Source of the DNA: Desulfobulbus sp.
GTDB taxonomy: Bacteria > Desulfobacterota > Desulfobulbia > Desulfobulbales > Desulfobulbaceae
Length of the DNA: 64,000 nt
Assembly (NCBI GenBank): GCA_028684915.1
Contig: JAQUEZ010000005.1
Location: 20,526 to 84,525, forward strand
Direction: 5' to 3'
The notes under the pieces are model-generated. The model was given only the letters and a program-made list of their open reading frames with translations. It did not search any database and was not told the DNA's origin. The translations under genes and the position numbers were made by a program. Positions 38,922 to 47,789 of the stretch are shown piece after piece (positions within the stretch are counted from its first letter, which is position 1; every line of letters starts with the position of its first letter).

Positions 38922-38956
38922 ACCGCTGGGGAATCCATCTCCCCAGCGGTTCCTTG
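38922..38956 (+). terminator. Hairpin after the rhodanese gene
   Basis: ACCGCTGGGG and CCCCAGCGGT arms (38922-38950) with a 9-nt loop, followed by TTCCTT only. It is a strong stem with a weak T tail, so termination may be partial, leaving read-through into the Fe-S gene. Confidence 0.55.
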
Positions 38957-39001
38957 CACCTCGCGTTTACCCGCGACTCGCCTCACAGGTGGGGCTGTTG
39001 C

Positions 39002-40171
39002 ATGATCCGTCGCAGCCTCTCCTCCCTGGGCCGTCATTTTTGCCGCCTACCAGATCTTCCCGCACCCCAACCCGCACTCGATTATTCCATAAGCACCCAA
39101 ATGGATGCGATAGGCAAGCGCTGTACCGACTGCGGCGCCTGCATGCGTCACTGTGCCTTTCTTCAACATCACGGTTCTCCCCTGGCCATTGTCCGTCGCC
39201 TGACGCCCGATGAAACGGACCAACTGCAAATGGCCTTTGGCTGCAGCCTATGCGGGCTCTGCACCGCTGTCTGCCCGCAAAAACTTGATCCCTGCAGCCT
39301 GTTTCTTGATATGCGCCGCCAACGGGTCGGCCTCGGAAATTTTGACTGGAAACCGTACCGGTCCTTGCTCACCTACGAGGCCTTGGGCCGTTCCAAACTT
39401 TTTTCCTGGTTTGGCCTGCCTCCCGGCTGCAAGACGGTATTCTTTCCCGGCTGTGCCCTTCCCGGCACCCGACCCGCAATCAGCCTGCGTATGTTTCAGC
39501 ACCTCCAGAAGATGATACCAACGCTGGGCATTGTGTTCAAATGCTGCACCAAGCCCTCCCACGACCTGGGACGCCACGATTGCTTTCTTGCCAACTTTCG
39601 CGAAATCAAAACGCGCCTGCAAGCCCACGGCATCACCACCGTGCTCACGGCTTGCCCCAATTGCACCAAAATTTTTCGCCAATACGCACCGGAAATAACC
39701 ACACAGAGCGTCTTCACCCTCTTGGCCGATCACAGCCTGCCCAACGCAACTCAAGGCCAGGGCCAAAAAATCACGATCCATGATCCTTGCCCACTGCGGG
39801 ATGATCAGACCTCCCAGGAGGCAGTGCGCATCCTACTGCAGGGACTTGGGTACATCTCAATCCCCATGCCTCACCAACAAAAACAGACTCTCTGCTGCGG
39901 TGAGGGTGGCGCGGTCGGATTCGTCCACCCCGGTTTTACCGAAGCCTGGACACTCAAAAGGGTCGCAGAGGCTGCCGGTCGGCCTTTAGTCACCTCCTGC
40001 GCCGGTTGTAGCAGCATGCTTGCCCGCTCAACAGAGGCCATCCATTTGGCGGATCTCCTTTTCCCCTCCACCCGGAAAGGGCAAAAAATCCCTGCCGTCT
40101 CCCGGCCGCCCATGACCTACCTCAACCGTTTGTGGCTGCAATTTCGATTGAAGCGTCTCCTCAACACCTGA
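39002..40171 (+). CDS. Fe-S protein with CCG domains (HdrD/GlpC-like)
   Basis: 389 residues from an ATG at 39002; an in-frame TTG 16 codons earlier is less likely. Two 4Fe-4S motifs sit at the N-terminus, CTDCGACMRHC and CSLCGLCTAVC followed by P. Then come two cysteine-rich CCG domains: CCTKPSHDLG with CPNCTK, and CCGEGGAVGF with CAGCSS. This is the HdrD/GlpC architecture, which couples ferredoxin-like clusters to disulfide or quinone chemistry. No membrane anchor. No hdrA or hdrE is adjacent, so the partner is unknown. Confidence 0.85.
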   Translation: MIRRSLSSLGRHFCRLPDLPAPQPALDYSISTQMDAIGKRCTDCGACMRHCAFLQHHGSPLAIVRRLTPDETDQLQMAFGCSLCGLCTAVCPQKLDPCSLFLDMRRQRVGLGNFDWKPYRSLLTYEALGRSKLFSWFGLPPGCKTVFFPGCALPGTRPAISLRMFQHLQKMIPTLGIVFKCCTKPSHDLGRHDCFLANFREIKTRLQAHGITTVLTACPNCTKIFRQYAPEITTQSVFTLLADHSLPNATQGQGQKITIHDPCPLRDDQTSQEAVRILLQGLGYISIPMPHQQKQTLCCGEGGAVGFVHPGFTEAWTLKRVAEAAGRPLVTSCAGCSSMLARSTEAIHLADLLFPSTRKGQKIPAVSRPPMTYLNRLWLQFRLKRLLNT

Positions 40172-40665
40172 AAATCCAGGCTGGCTCCAGCAACTATTTG
40201 ACCGACATTGGGAAAAACAAACGACGGAAACGGGCAACGAGTGCGCCCTGCCCTCGGTAATTTTTTGTTGGTGATGTTCATCCTCCAACCACTCTATCTT
40301 TTTCCACTCCAACTATCCTTCAAACATCTAACGCGTGAGAATCGCTTAAGGATGACAGCCGGGCCAAGCTATGGTGACGCCCCAAATCCTGAACAACGAT
40401 TTCAGCTGTTCGCCATTATGAGGAACAAAGGTCTATGATCGAAGCAAAGAAAAAGGAGAGCCACACACCCGAGTTCATAGCGAAGGTCGGATTGGTGGCC
40501 TTACAGGGGGAAATGTGGCCACCCCCAATTATCAGTAGGGTGCCGAATACCGTATGTTTCATTTCTTAGCAGTACAATCTGATTCGACAACAGTAAAAAC
40601 AAATTGACAACATCTCTTTTATCAGATAACTGTTTCGATAAATATAAAATTAGAAAAAGGAGCGT
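40172..40665. other. Gene-free stretch with transposase remnant, AT-rich promoter side
   Basis: 494 nt. The first 260 nt show nothing recognisable. An IS3 orfA remnant lies at 40435-40512, followed by GTGGCCAC and CAATTATCAGTAGGG, which look like the end of an insertion sequence. The last 100 nt before the ArsR-type gene are strongly AT-rich. Confidence 0.55.
40435..40512 (+). mobile_element. IS3-family transposase OrfA, N-terminal fragment
   Basis: An ATG-started frame reads MIEAKKKESHTPEFIAKVGL, then VALQGE. The HTPEFxAKVxLxALxGE pattern is the start of IS3-family OrfA, the helix-turn-helix part. After 26 residues homology ends and the frame stops at 40567. It is too short for any function and marks a decayed insertion. 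Confidence 0.65.
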
Positions 40666-41682
40666 ATGGAATCTGAACAAAGCATCGCCATTATGAAGGC
40701 CCTGTCCGATCCGTCGCGCATTGCCATCATCAACTCACTCTTGGAACGACCTCACTACGTGGAAGAACTCGCTAAGAAACAAGCACTTGCCCCCTCGACC
40801 GTTTCGTTCCATCTAAAGAAGTTGGAACGAGCGGGCCTCGTAAGTACCAGTAAGGAACAGTACTATGTCGTCATCAAGGCAAATGACGTCATGTTCGACA
40901 TTACCCTGCGTGAGATAGTGTCAGCGTTTACTGTCTGCAGTGAACTTCAGGATGGACGGATGAAAGCGTATCGCCAAAAAGTGTTAGATACGTTCTTTCG
41001 TCATGGCAGACTGGAAAGACTACCTGCTCAGCACAAAAAGCAGTTGATCGTGTTGGAACGATTTGCTGTTCAGTTTGAACGAGAGCACCGCTACAGTGAA
41101 CACGAGGTGACAGGGCTTATCTTGCCGCTATTTGATGACTACTGCACAATCCGACGCCTGTTGGTAGACCAAGGGTTTATAAAGCGTGAAGGGACCGAAT
41201 ACTGGCGAGAGCAAGGTGAACATGCAGCGTCTGAACAAATAATTCCGCTACCTATCAAAAGGAAACGAATGCCAAAAAATTCTGAACGGGCCAATATTAA
41301 ACGGGCCTACAAGCAAAATGCGCCCACTATGGGAATCTGCCAGATTCGTAATAAAGCCAATGGAAAAATTTTTATTGAGAGTAGTAAAAACCTCGAGGGA
41401 ACGCGCAACAGCCGGATGTTTCAATTGCGCATGGGGAAAATCGTCTTCAATCGGGGGCTACAGAAAGATTTGATCGAATTTGGCGTGGAAAATTTCGATT
41501 TTTCAGTGCTTGCGACATTAGACCAGCCGGAGCCACAGGAGAACGTGGAGCGATTGCTCGCCGATCTAAAACTTTCTTGGCTGGAAAAGTTACAGCCGTT
41601 CGGCGAGCGCGGTTATAACAGTGCCAAGGCGTATCAACGTGACAGCAAGCATAGCAGTAAATTGGGGACAAACCACGTCTAA
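40666..41682 (+). CDS. ArsR-family regulator fused to DUF2087 and a degenerate GIY-YIG domain
   Basis: 338 residues. An ArsR winged helix covers 1-80 (ALSDPSRIAIINSLL, LAPSTVSFHLKKLERAGLV), and DUF2087 covers ~105-185 (GRLERLPAQHKKQLIVLERFA). A short basic linker leads to a GIY-YIG-like domain (~220-310). There the usual GIY...YIG reads GICQIRNKANGKIFIESSKN, so both conserved tyrosines and the glycine are changed. Nuclease activity is therefore doubtful; DNA or RNA binding is possible. No metal-binding CxC is seen in the ArsR part. Base use is more AT-rich than neighbours, and it lies between an IS remnant and a gene fragment, suggesting transfer. Confidence 0.85.
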   Translation: MESEQSIAIMKALSDPSRIAIINSLLERPHYVEELAKKQALAPSTVSFHLKKLERAGLVSTSKEQYYVVIKANDVMFDITLREIVSAFTVCSELQDGRMKAYRQKVLDTFFRHGRLERLPAQHKKQLIVLERFAVQFEREHRYSEHEVTGLILPLFDDYCTIRRLLVDQGFIKREGTEYWREQGEHAASEQIIPLPIKRKRMPKNSERANIKRAYKQNAPTMGICQIRNKANGKIFIESSKNLEGTRNSRMFQLRMGKIVFNRGLQKDLIEFGVENFDFSVLATLDQPEPQENVERLLADLKLSWLEKLQPFGERGYNSAKAYQRDSKHSSKLGTNHV

Positions 41683-41782
41683 CATTTAAATTATGGGCTG
41701 CCCCAAATCAATTTTTCATCTGTTAAAGTAACGCCGTAGCAGGGCCGAAAGACAACAGAATTGGATATTTTTTTCCTCGACC

Positions 41783-41933
41783 CTATAGGGCCGAGGACTT
41801 CGGCTCAACGCAGAAAAATCAATACCGCAATCCAAGCGTTGATGTACCCGCCCGTTGGCCTGGGCAAGGTGCCACGCCACCTGCGACCGCCACGCGGACG
41901 GCGCCAGCCGGCGGCCACCTTGCCCTGCCGCTC
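41783..41933. repeat. Cluster of inverted repeats downstream of the FGE-fold fragment
   Basis: CCCTATAGGG (41783-41792) is a perfect palindrome followed by a GCCGA/TCGGC hairpin. GGGCAAGGTG (41862-41871) pairs with CACCTTGCCC (41916-41925), extended by GC-rich sequence. They lie just past the stop of the fragment at 41951. Hairpins after the variable region are a feature of diversity-generating retroelements, and they may alternatively be insertion-sequence debris. Confidence 0.5.
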
Positions 41934-41950
41934 CGCTTACCTGCCCATAC

Positions 41951-42161
41951 TCAGTGACCTCTGGCAAGACGAAAGCCCAAGATGTCGTAGCGGAGGGAAG
42001 GCTCGTTCCTGTTACGGATTGCAGAACGCACGAGCCTGCCGTCGTAGCCCCACGAGCCACCGCGGACAACCCGGCCATCGCCCTTTTCCAAACCGCGGGG
42101 GTCAGTCACCGGTCCGCTGTCCAGATCATCCTGCCAGTTATCACCACACCCACTCCCACAC
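41951..42161 (-). pseudogene. C-terminal fragment of a formylglycine-generating-enzyme-fold (SUMF1/CLec) protein, likely retroelement variable region
   Basis: Minus-strand translation gives VWEWVW, then after one extra base at 42143, DNWQDDLDSGPVTDPRG, then RVVRGGSWGYDGRLVRSA, IRNRNEPSLRYDI and LGFRLARGH-stop. This is the end of the FGE-sulfatase fold (RGGSW ... RNRN ... GFRLAR). The N-terminal ~200 residues are missing. Many variable positions are codons ending in C (GGC, TAC, GAC, CTC, ATC, CTC, TAC, GAC, ATC), as expected when AAC codons of a template repeat have been mutated at adenines. No reverse transcriptase or template repeat is in the window. Confidence 0.68.
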
Positions 42162-42285
42162 CGCTGCCAAGCTACACATAACGTCTCTCAGCGTTGCAAG
42201 ATCACATAGTCAGCAGCACAAGCAGAACGCCAAGTCAAAACCACACAGCAGAATAACCTCTGCTTACACGAGCTCTAAAAACAGA

Positions 42286-42317
42286 AAAGCCCCGCTCTCA
42301 AACAGAGAACGGGGCTT
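42286..42317 (-). terminator. Terminator downstream of tRNA(CAT)
   Basis: AAGCCCCG and CGGGGCTT arms enclose TTCTCTGTTTGAGAG-like inner pairing, followed on the minus strand by TTTCTGTTTTT. It is 35 nt past the tRNA 3' end. Confidence 0.8.
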
Positions 42318-42351
42318 ATGTATATTGCCTGTAATTCACAGGACTTAAAAA

Positions 42352-42428
42352 TGGTGGCGATGCAGGGAATTGAACCCCGGACACTACGGATATGAGCCGT
42401 ATGCTCTAACCATCTGAGCTACATCGCC
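42352..42428 (-). tRNA. tRNA with CAT anticodon, probably elongator tRNA-Met
   Basis: 77 nt with encoded CCA. Acceptor GGCGATG pairs with CATCGCC; D arm AGCTCAGATGGTTAGAGC; anticodon stem TACGG/CCGTA around loop CTCATAT; T arm CCGGGGTTCAATTCCCTG. The CAT could also be a lysidine-modified tRNA-Ile, but a second, more Ile2-like CAT tRNA lies at 59.8 kb. It has its own promoter and terminator. Its 3' side faces the accessory patch at 40.2-42.3 kb. Confidence 0.92.
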
Positions 42429-42463
42429 AGTATCTGAAAAAGCCTACGGGCTTGAATCGGGGC

Positions 42464-42492
42464 ATTATGCTGGATTAGGCATCAGATGTCAA
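42464..42492 (-). promoter_or_regulatory. Sigma-70 promoter of the tRNA(CAT) gene
   Basis: On the minus strand TTGACA (42492-42487) and CATAAT (42469-42464) are separated by 17 nt, a near-perfect promoter 35 nt upstream of the mature tRNA. Confidence 0.75.
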
Positions 42493-42541
42493 GAAAAAAC
42501 CTTTCAAGTTTTCACTTAAATCAAACTTTCACAAGAAGGAC

Positions 42542-42580
42542 AAAAAAAACCTCTTTCGGGAGTTAATCCCGAAAGAGGTT
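42542..42580 (-). terminator. Rho-independent terminator of groESL
   Basis: AACCTCTTTCGGGA pairs perfectly with TCCCGAAAGAGGTT around a 5-nt loop, followed on the minus strand by a run of Ts. Confidence 0.9.
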
Positions 42581-42620
42581 CACTAAAACAGCTAAGCTAG
42601 GTGAGCTTAGACTGGGCGTA

Positions 42621-44601
<1,981 letters not shown>

Positions 44602-44742
44602 GTAGATTCCTCCTGTGTGTTTCTAGATATGAGATGATAAAAAATGTTTGAGCCGAAGGGGAAGCCTAGTTGGCCTCCGGTCGACGCAAGCCTTGTTTCT
44701 TTTTTAGAAAAAGCGAAGCTGCAGCCTTCCGACTGCGCAAAA

Positions 44743-44772
44743 CAATAGGTTCGGTTCTTGAAAAATCAAGGG
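44743..44772 (-). promoter_or_regulatory. Possible heat-shock (sigma-32-like) promoter of groESL
   Basis: CCCTTGA on the minus strand (44772-44766) and CCTATTG (44749-44743) are 16 nt apart, resembling the CTTGAA and CCCCATnT boxes of sigma-32 with several mismatches. It lies about 150 nt before groES and touches the terminator of ilvE. Confidence 0.35.
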
Positions 44773-44806
44773 CGGGTTGAGCGAAAAAATGAATCGCCCA
44801 ACCCGT
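44766..44806 (-). terminator. Hairpin terminator of ilvE
   Basis: CGGGTTG-G-GCGA and TCGC-T-CAACCCG (44773-44805) form a stem around a T-rich loop. The T tail is interrupted (CCCTTGATTTTT), so it is weaker than the others and may allow some read-through into groESL. Confidence 0.55.
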
Positions 44807-44854
44807 TAATATGAAAGGAAATTTTAAATGAGGGAGATTTTTTCTAACAGTTGG

Positions 44855-45940
44855 TCATCCAACTCGGACCCGCCATTTGTGGGGGTCTTCCTGGTAACCG
44901 AACTGGATTGCCTGGAGCTCGTCGTAGAGCCGCTTGGCCAACGCGCCAGCAGCACCGCCGTTAATCTGGAGGTGCTGCTCCTGGTAGCAGAATTCACCCA
45001 CCGGCGAAATCACCGCTGCGGTACCGGTACCGAAACTTTCCTTGAGCGCACCGCTCTTCCCGGCGGCCACGACCTCGTCGATGGTGATGCGACGCTCGCT
45101 CACCTGATAGCCCCAGTCGCGGGCCAACTGAAGGACCGAATCGCGGGTGATACCGGGCAGGATCGAGCCCTCCAGGGGCGGGGTAATGAGTTCGTCGTCA
45201 ATGAGGAAGAAAATATTGGAGGTGCCGACCTCCTCCACATAACGGCGCTCAACCGCATCCAACCAGAGCACCTGGGTATACCCTCGGTCGTGAGCCTCCA
45301 CCTGGGCCTTGACGCTGGCGGCATAGTTGCCGGCGGTTTTGGCGTTGCCCACGCCACCGGGCACCGCACGGACGTATTTATCCTCAACATAGATACGGGT
45401 AGGGCTGAAGCCCTCGGGATAATAAGCGCCGACCGGACAACAAATGATATAAAACAAATACTCATCGGCCGGACGCAGCCCGAGGGCGGGCTCGGTGGCA
45501 ATCATGGTTGGCCGGATATACAGGGTCGCTCCCGGTGCGCTCGGGACCCATTCCTGATCAAGATAGACCATGGCCCGCAGAGCCTGGAGGACCCGTTCAT
45601 GAGGAAAGCGGGGCATACAGATCCGCGCGGCGGACTGGTTCATACGGGTGAGGTTATCGGCCGGACGAAAAAGAAAAATCTGATCGTCCTTGCCGCGATA
45701 GGCTTTCATCCCCTCGAAAATTGCCTGGCCGTAGTGAAAGACCATGGCCGCCGGATCCAGAATGAAATTTTTATAGGGCTCAATGGCAGCATCGTGCCAG
45801 CCATCCTGCTTATTCCAGCGCATGGTGAACATGTGATCGGTGAAGACCTGGCCGAATCCCAGTTTGGACTGATCCGGTTTTGGTTTCATCTGATCAGCCG
45901 AGGCCTTATGCAGCGTTACTTCGAGTTCTTTGTTGAACAT
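44855..45940 (-). CDS. ilvE: Branched-chain amino acid aminotransferase
   Basis: 361 residues of the fold-IV PLP family. Transfers the amino group between glutamate and the 2-oxoacids of valine, leucine and isoleucine. Typical are FGQVFTDHMFTMRW, GQAIFEGMKAYRG, FLFRPADNLTRMNQSAARICMP and VGTSNIFFLIDDELITPPLEGSILPGITRDSV. The catalytic lysine lies in GGVGNAKTAGNYAAS. The ATG at 45940 begins MFNKELEVTLHKA like other long IlvE proteins and has a weak AGGTGG site; the frame extends 23 codons further without one. Confidence 0.93.
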   Translation of the reverse strand: MFNKELEVTLHKASADQMKPKPDQSKLGFGQVFTDHMFTMRWNKQDGWHDAAIEPYKNFILDPAAMVFHYGQAIFEGMKAYRGKDDQIFLFRPADNLTRMNQSAARICMPRFPHERVLQALRAMVYLDQEWVPSAPGATLYIRPTMIATEPALGLRPADEYLFYIICCPVGAYYPEGFSPTRIYVEDKYVRAVPGGVGNAKTAGNYAASVKAQVEAHDRGYTQVLWLDAVERRYVEEVGTSNIFFLIDDELITPPLEGSILPGITRDSVLQLARDWGYQVSERRITIDEVVAAGKSGALKESFGTGTAAVISPVGEFCYQEQHLQINGGAAGALAKRLYDELQAIQFGYQEDPHKWRVRVG

Positions 45941-46337
45941 CTTTCCACCTGAGCTCGCCGGTTCGCTTGACCGGATTCCGTTGATGATAAGAGGGCGGGT
46001 CAGCGGCAAGAACGGAGCAATGGGCCACGCTCAATAAGCAACAGCTCCTCCATACCTGCCTAAACAATTCGGGGGAGAATAATCTATTGCCCCCGTCGGC
46101 ACAAGCAGTACTCAAAATTTTGCGCCAATTTTGCCAAACGCAGTCCAGATGAGGCTCCGGCTGATGGCCACAGCAACGCTCCGGATCCCCGCAGAGCATC
46201 TCTCCGTAGCTCCGCAAAAAGCGTTGATCTTCTTTGAAGTCCGTCTCGATTCATGCTACAAAAGCACCTCAAAACAATCCTTGTAACCGATCGGGGGGGA
46301 GCCCCCCTTGCCGCATCTTTGTTGACAGGAGAATACC
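45941..46337. other. Spacer between ilvE and the conserved unknown gene
   Basis: About 400 nt. No confident gene. On the minus strand a frame over 46080-46250 reads like protein (SYGEMLCGDPERCCGHQP, then LDCVWQNWRKIL) but has no start codon in frame after an upstream TGA, and it runs on into the ilvE start. It may be a gene remnant. Confidence 0.4.
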
Positions 46338-46982
46338 GTGTCCGTACTTGTCCCGAAAAACATTGAAGAACTCGTCGCCGAATACAAACGGCTCTGGCCC
46401 CTAATACCCATGCTCCACCGAAAGATTGCCAAGCTGGTCGACAAGAACGCCATCAAAGCCTGTGCCAAACGGTTGCGTATCTTCACCAAGCAGGACAATA
46501 AACTCGTCATGAACTTTGAGAGCGAATACGAGACGGAACTGTTCCAGGATTATCTGATTTATATGTACCGCCCTCGAGGATTCAGCTTTGTGCGGCAGAT
46601 GCGCAACCGCAAACCCTATCCTGTGGACAGCGATGAACAATCCCTCCTGGAGGGCATGCACCAAGCCCGGTTTTCGGTGTTTTGGGTCAAAGAACTCCTC
46701 CCGGTGGGCGGCATGGTGGTGTTGGATGTGATCACCGGCGAAGAACTGTTCGTGCTTGATCAGTCGTTGCCGCAACAGGAGATGGTCGGCCTGCTCGCAG
46801 CTTTTCGTATCTTCCCCTTCCGCGACGTTTGGCTGCACACCGGCGCCAGCATGGCCTTTGGCATAATTAATGAACCTGAAGGACTCAAGCCCCTTGGGCG
46901 GCACCTGAACGACAAGGAAGAACAGGAGCTCAACGAGGATAATTTCCTCCGCTGGCGCGCCATGATCCGCGATCAGCGCTGA
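46338..46982 (+). CDS. Conserved hypothetical protein
   Basis: 214 residues from a GTG with AGGAG about 7 nt upstream. Soluble and mixed alpha/beta, with no signal or membrane segment. It begins MSVLVPKNIEELVAEYKRLW and has YIYMYRPRGFSFVRQMRNR around 75-93, then VFWVKELLPVGGMVVLDVITGEELFVLDQSL. I do not recognise the family. Composition and codon use look normal for the window, so it is probably a real, vertically kept gene. It converges with the methyltransferase gene, overlapping by 10 nt. Confidence 0.75.
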   Translation: MSVLVPKNIEELVAEYKRLWPLIPMLHRKIAKLVDKNAIKACAKRLRIFTKQDNKLVMNFESEYETELFQDYLIYMYRPRGFSFVRQMRNRKPYPVDSDEQSLLEGMHQARFSVFWVKELLPVGGMVVLDVITGEELFVLDQSLPQQEMVGLLAAFRIFPFRDVWLHTGASMAFGIINEPEGLKPLGRHLNDKEEQELNEDNFLRWRAMIRDQR

Positions 46983-47578
46983 TTTCGCGCCCAGAATCGC
47001 CAGGGGACAAACATCGGTGTCGTGCGGCAGTATTCGCGATAGACATCGCCGAGGAGATTTTCCATCTTCCGTTCCTCGAGGAAGGCGCCGATAACGAGAT
47101 AACCACTGAGCATGAGACGAGTCACCAGGGTGACGTCGGTTAATCCCGGCAGCCCCCACAAAAAGGCAATGCCGCCACTGTACCAGGGGTGGCGCAAATA
47201 GCCCAGGATGCCGCTGGTGTTGAGTACCGGCGGTGTGCGCACCTTGCCCTGACGAAACTCCCGCCACTGGCGCAGGCCAAGGAAGGCCTGCAGGTCATAG
47301 GCCCGAAGCCCCCCGATAAAGAGCACCGTGGCGTAAAAGAGTAAGACACCCCTGACAATGTGCAGCCAAAACGGCGGCAAGGGGAGCGGTTGTTGCGGCA
47401 ACCAGGCCGTGTACAAGAGCACCGGCAAGAGGCTGACACCCGCCACCCCGATATAGACCAAACGATAGAGCCCAAGCCAGGGGCCGCCCTTCCCTTCGAT
47501 CCATCGCCGAACCGTGGTAGTGATCAACAGACTGTGCAAAGCACACCAGCCTCCCCAAAACAACACGAGTTTCAACAT
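46973..47578 (-). CDS. Isoprenylcysteine methyltransferase-like (NnrU/MddA-type) membrane protein
   Basis: 201 residues with five or six membrane helices. The C-terminal motif LRHPWYSGGIAFLWG, followed by EERKMENLLGDVYREYCRTTP, is the SAM-binding signature of the ICMT/phospholipid methyltransferase group (RHPxY ... EE..L...G..Y..Y). Relatives methylate isoprenylcysteine, phosphatidylethanolamine or methanethiol; the substrate here is open. Methanethiol would fit a sulfur-rich metabolism but this is inference. AAGGAG precedes the ATG. Confidence 0.8.
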   Translation of the reverse strand: MLKLVLFWGGWCALHSLLITTTVRRWIEGKGGPWLGLYRLVYIGVAGVSLLPVLLYTAWLPQQPLPLPPFWLHIVRGVLLFYATVLFIGGLRAYDLQAFLGLRQWREFRQGKVRTPPVLNTSGILGYLRHPWYSGGIAFLWGLPGLTDVTLVTRLMLSGYLVIGAFLEERKMENLLGDVYREYCRTTPMFVPWRFWARNQR

Positions 47579-47622
47579 GCTCCACTCCTTTTCCTCTTAC
47601 CCAGCAAAGCGGCTACCTCCTC

Positions 47623-47760
47623 CTTGATGGACTCATAAAAAGTCCATCAGACTCGACGAAATGGCTTGGTAAAAACACTGACATACAAGGACCAATGTTT
47701 TTCCCGGCTCGAAGGCACACACAAGGAATGTCGAGTGTCGGGAAAAACGCTGCGAAGCAG
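47623..47760. repeat. Hairpin-rich intergenic element
   Basis: GATGGACT/AGTCCATC (around 47625-47648) forms one hairpin with the loop CATAAAA. GTTTTTCCCG (47697-47706) pairs perfectly with CGGGAAAAAC (47739-47748). The block fills the 210-nt spacer between the methyltransferase gene and the 3' end of the multihaem oxidase-like gene. It has the look of a non-autonomous repeat, but I see no second copy in this window. Confidence 0.5.
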
Positions 47761-47789
47761 GAGATCTATGTTTTTTCGACGCCATCCCC

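Noticed and set aside
40208..40438. 76-codon plus-strand frame before the IS3 remnant
   Set aside because: Basic, low-quality sequence without ribosome site or recognisable motif.
41716..42078. 120-residue minus-strand open frame over the FGE fragment
   Set aside because: It is out of frame with the clear FGE-fold homology and has no ribosome site or recognisable domain.
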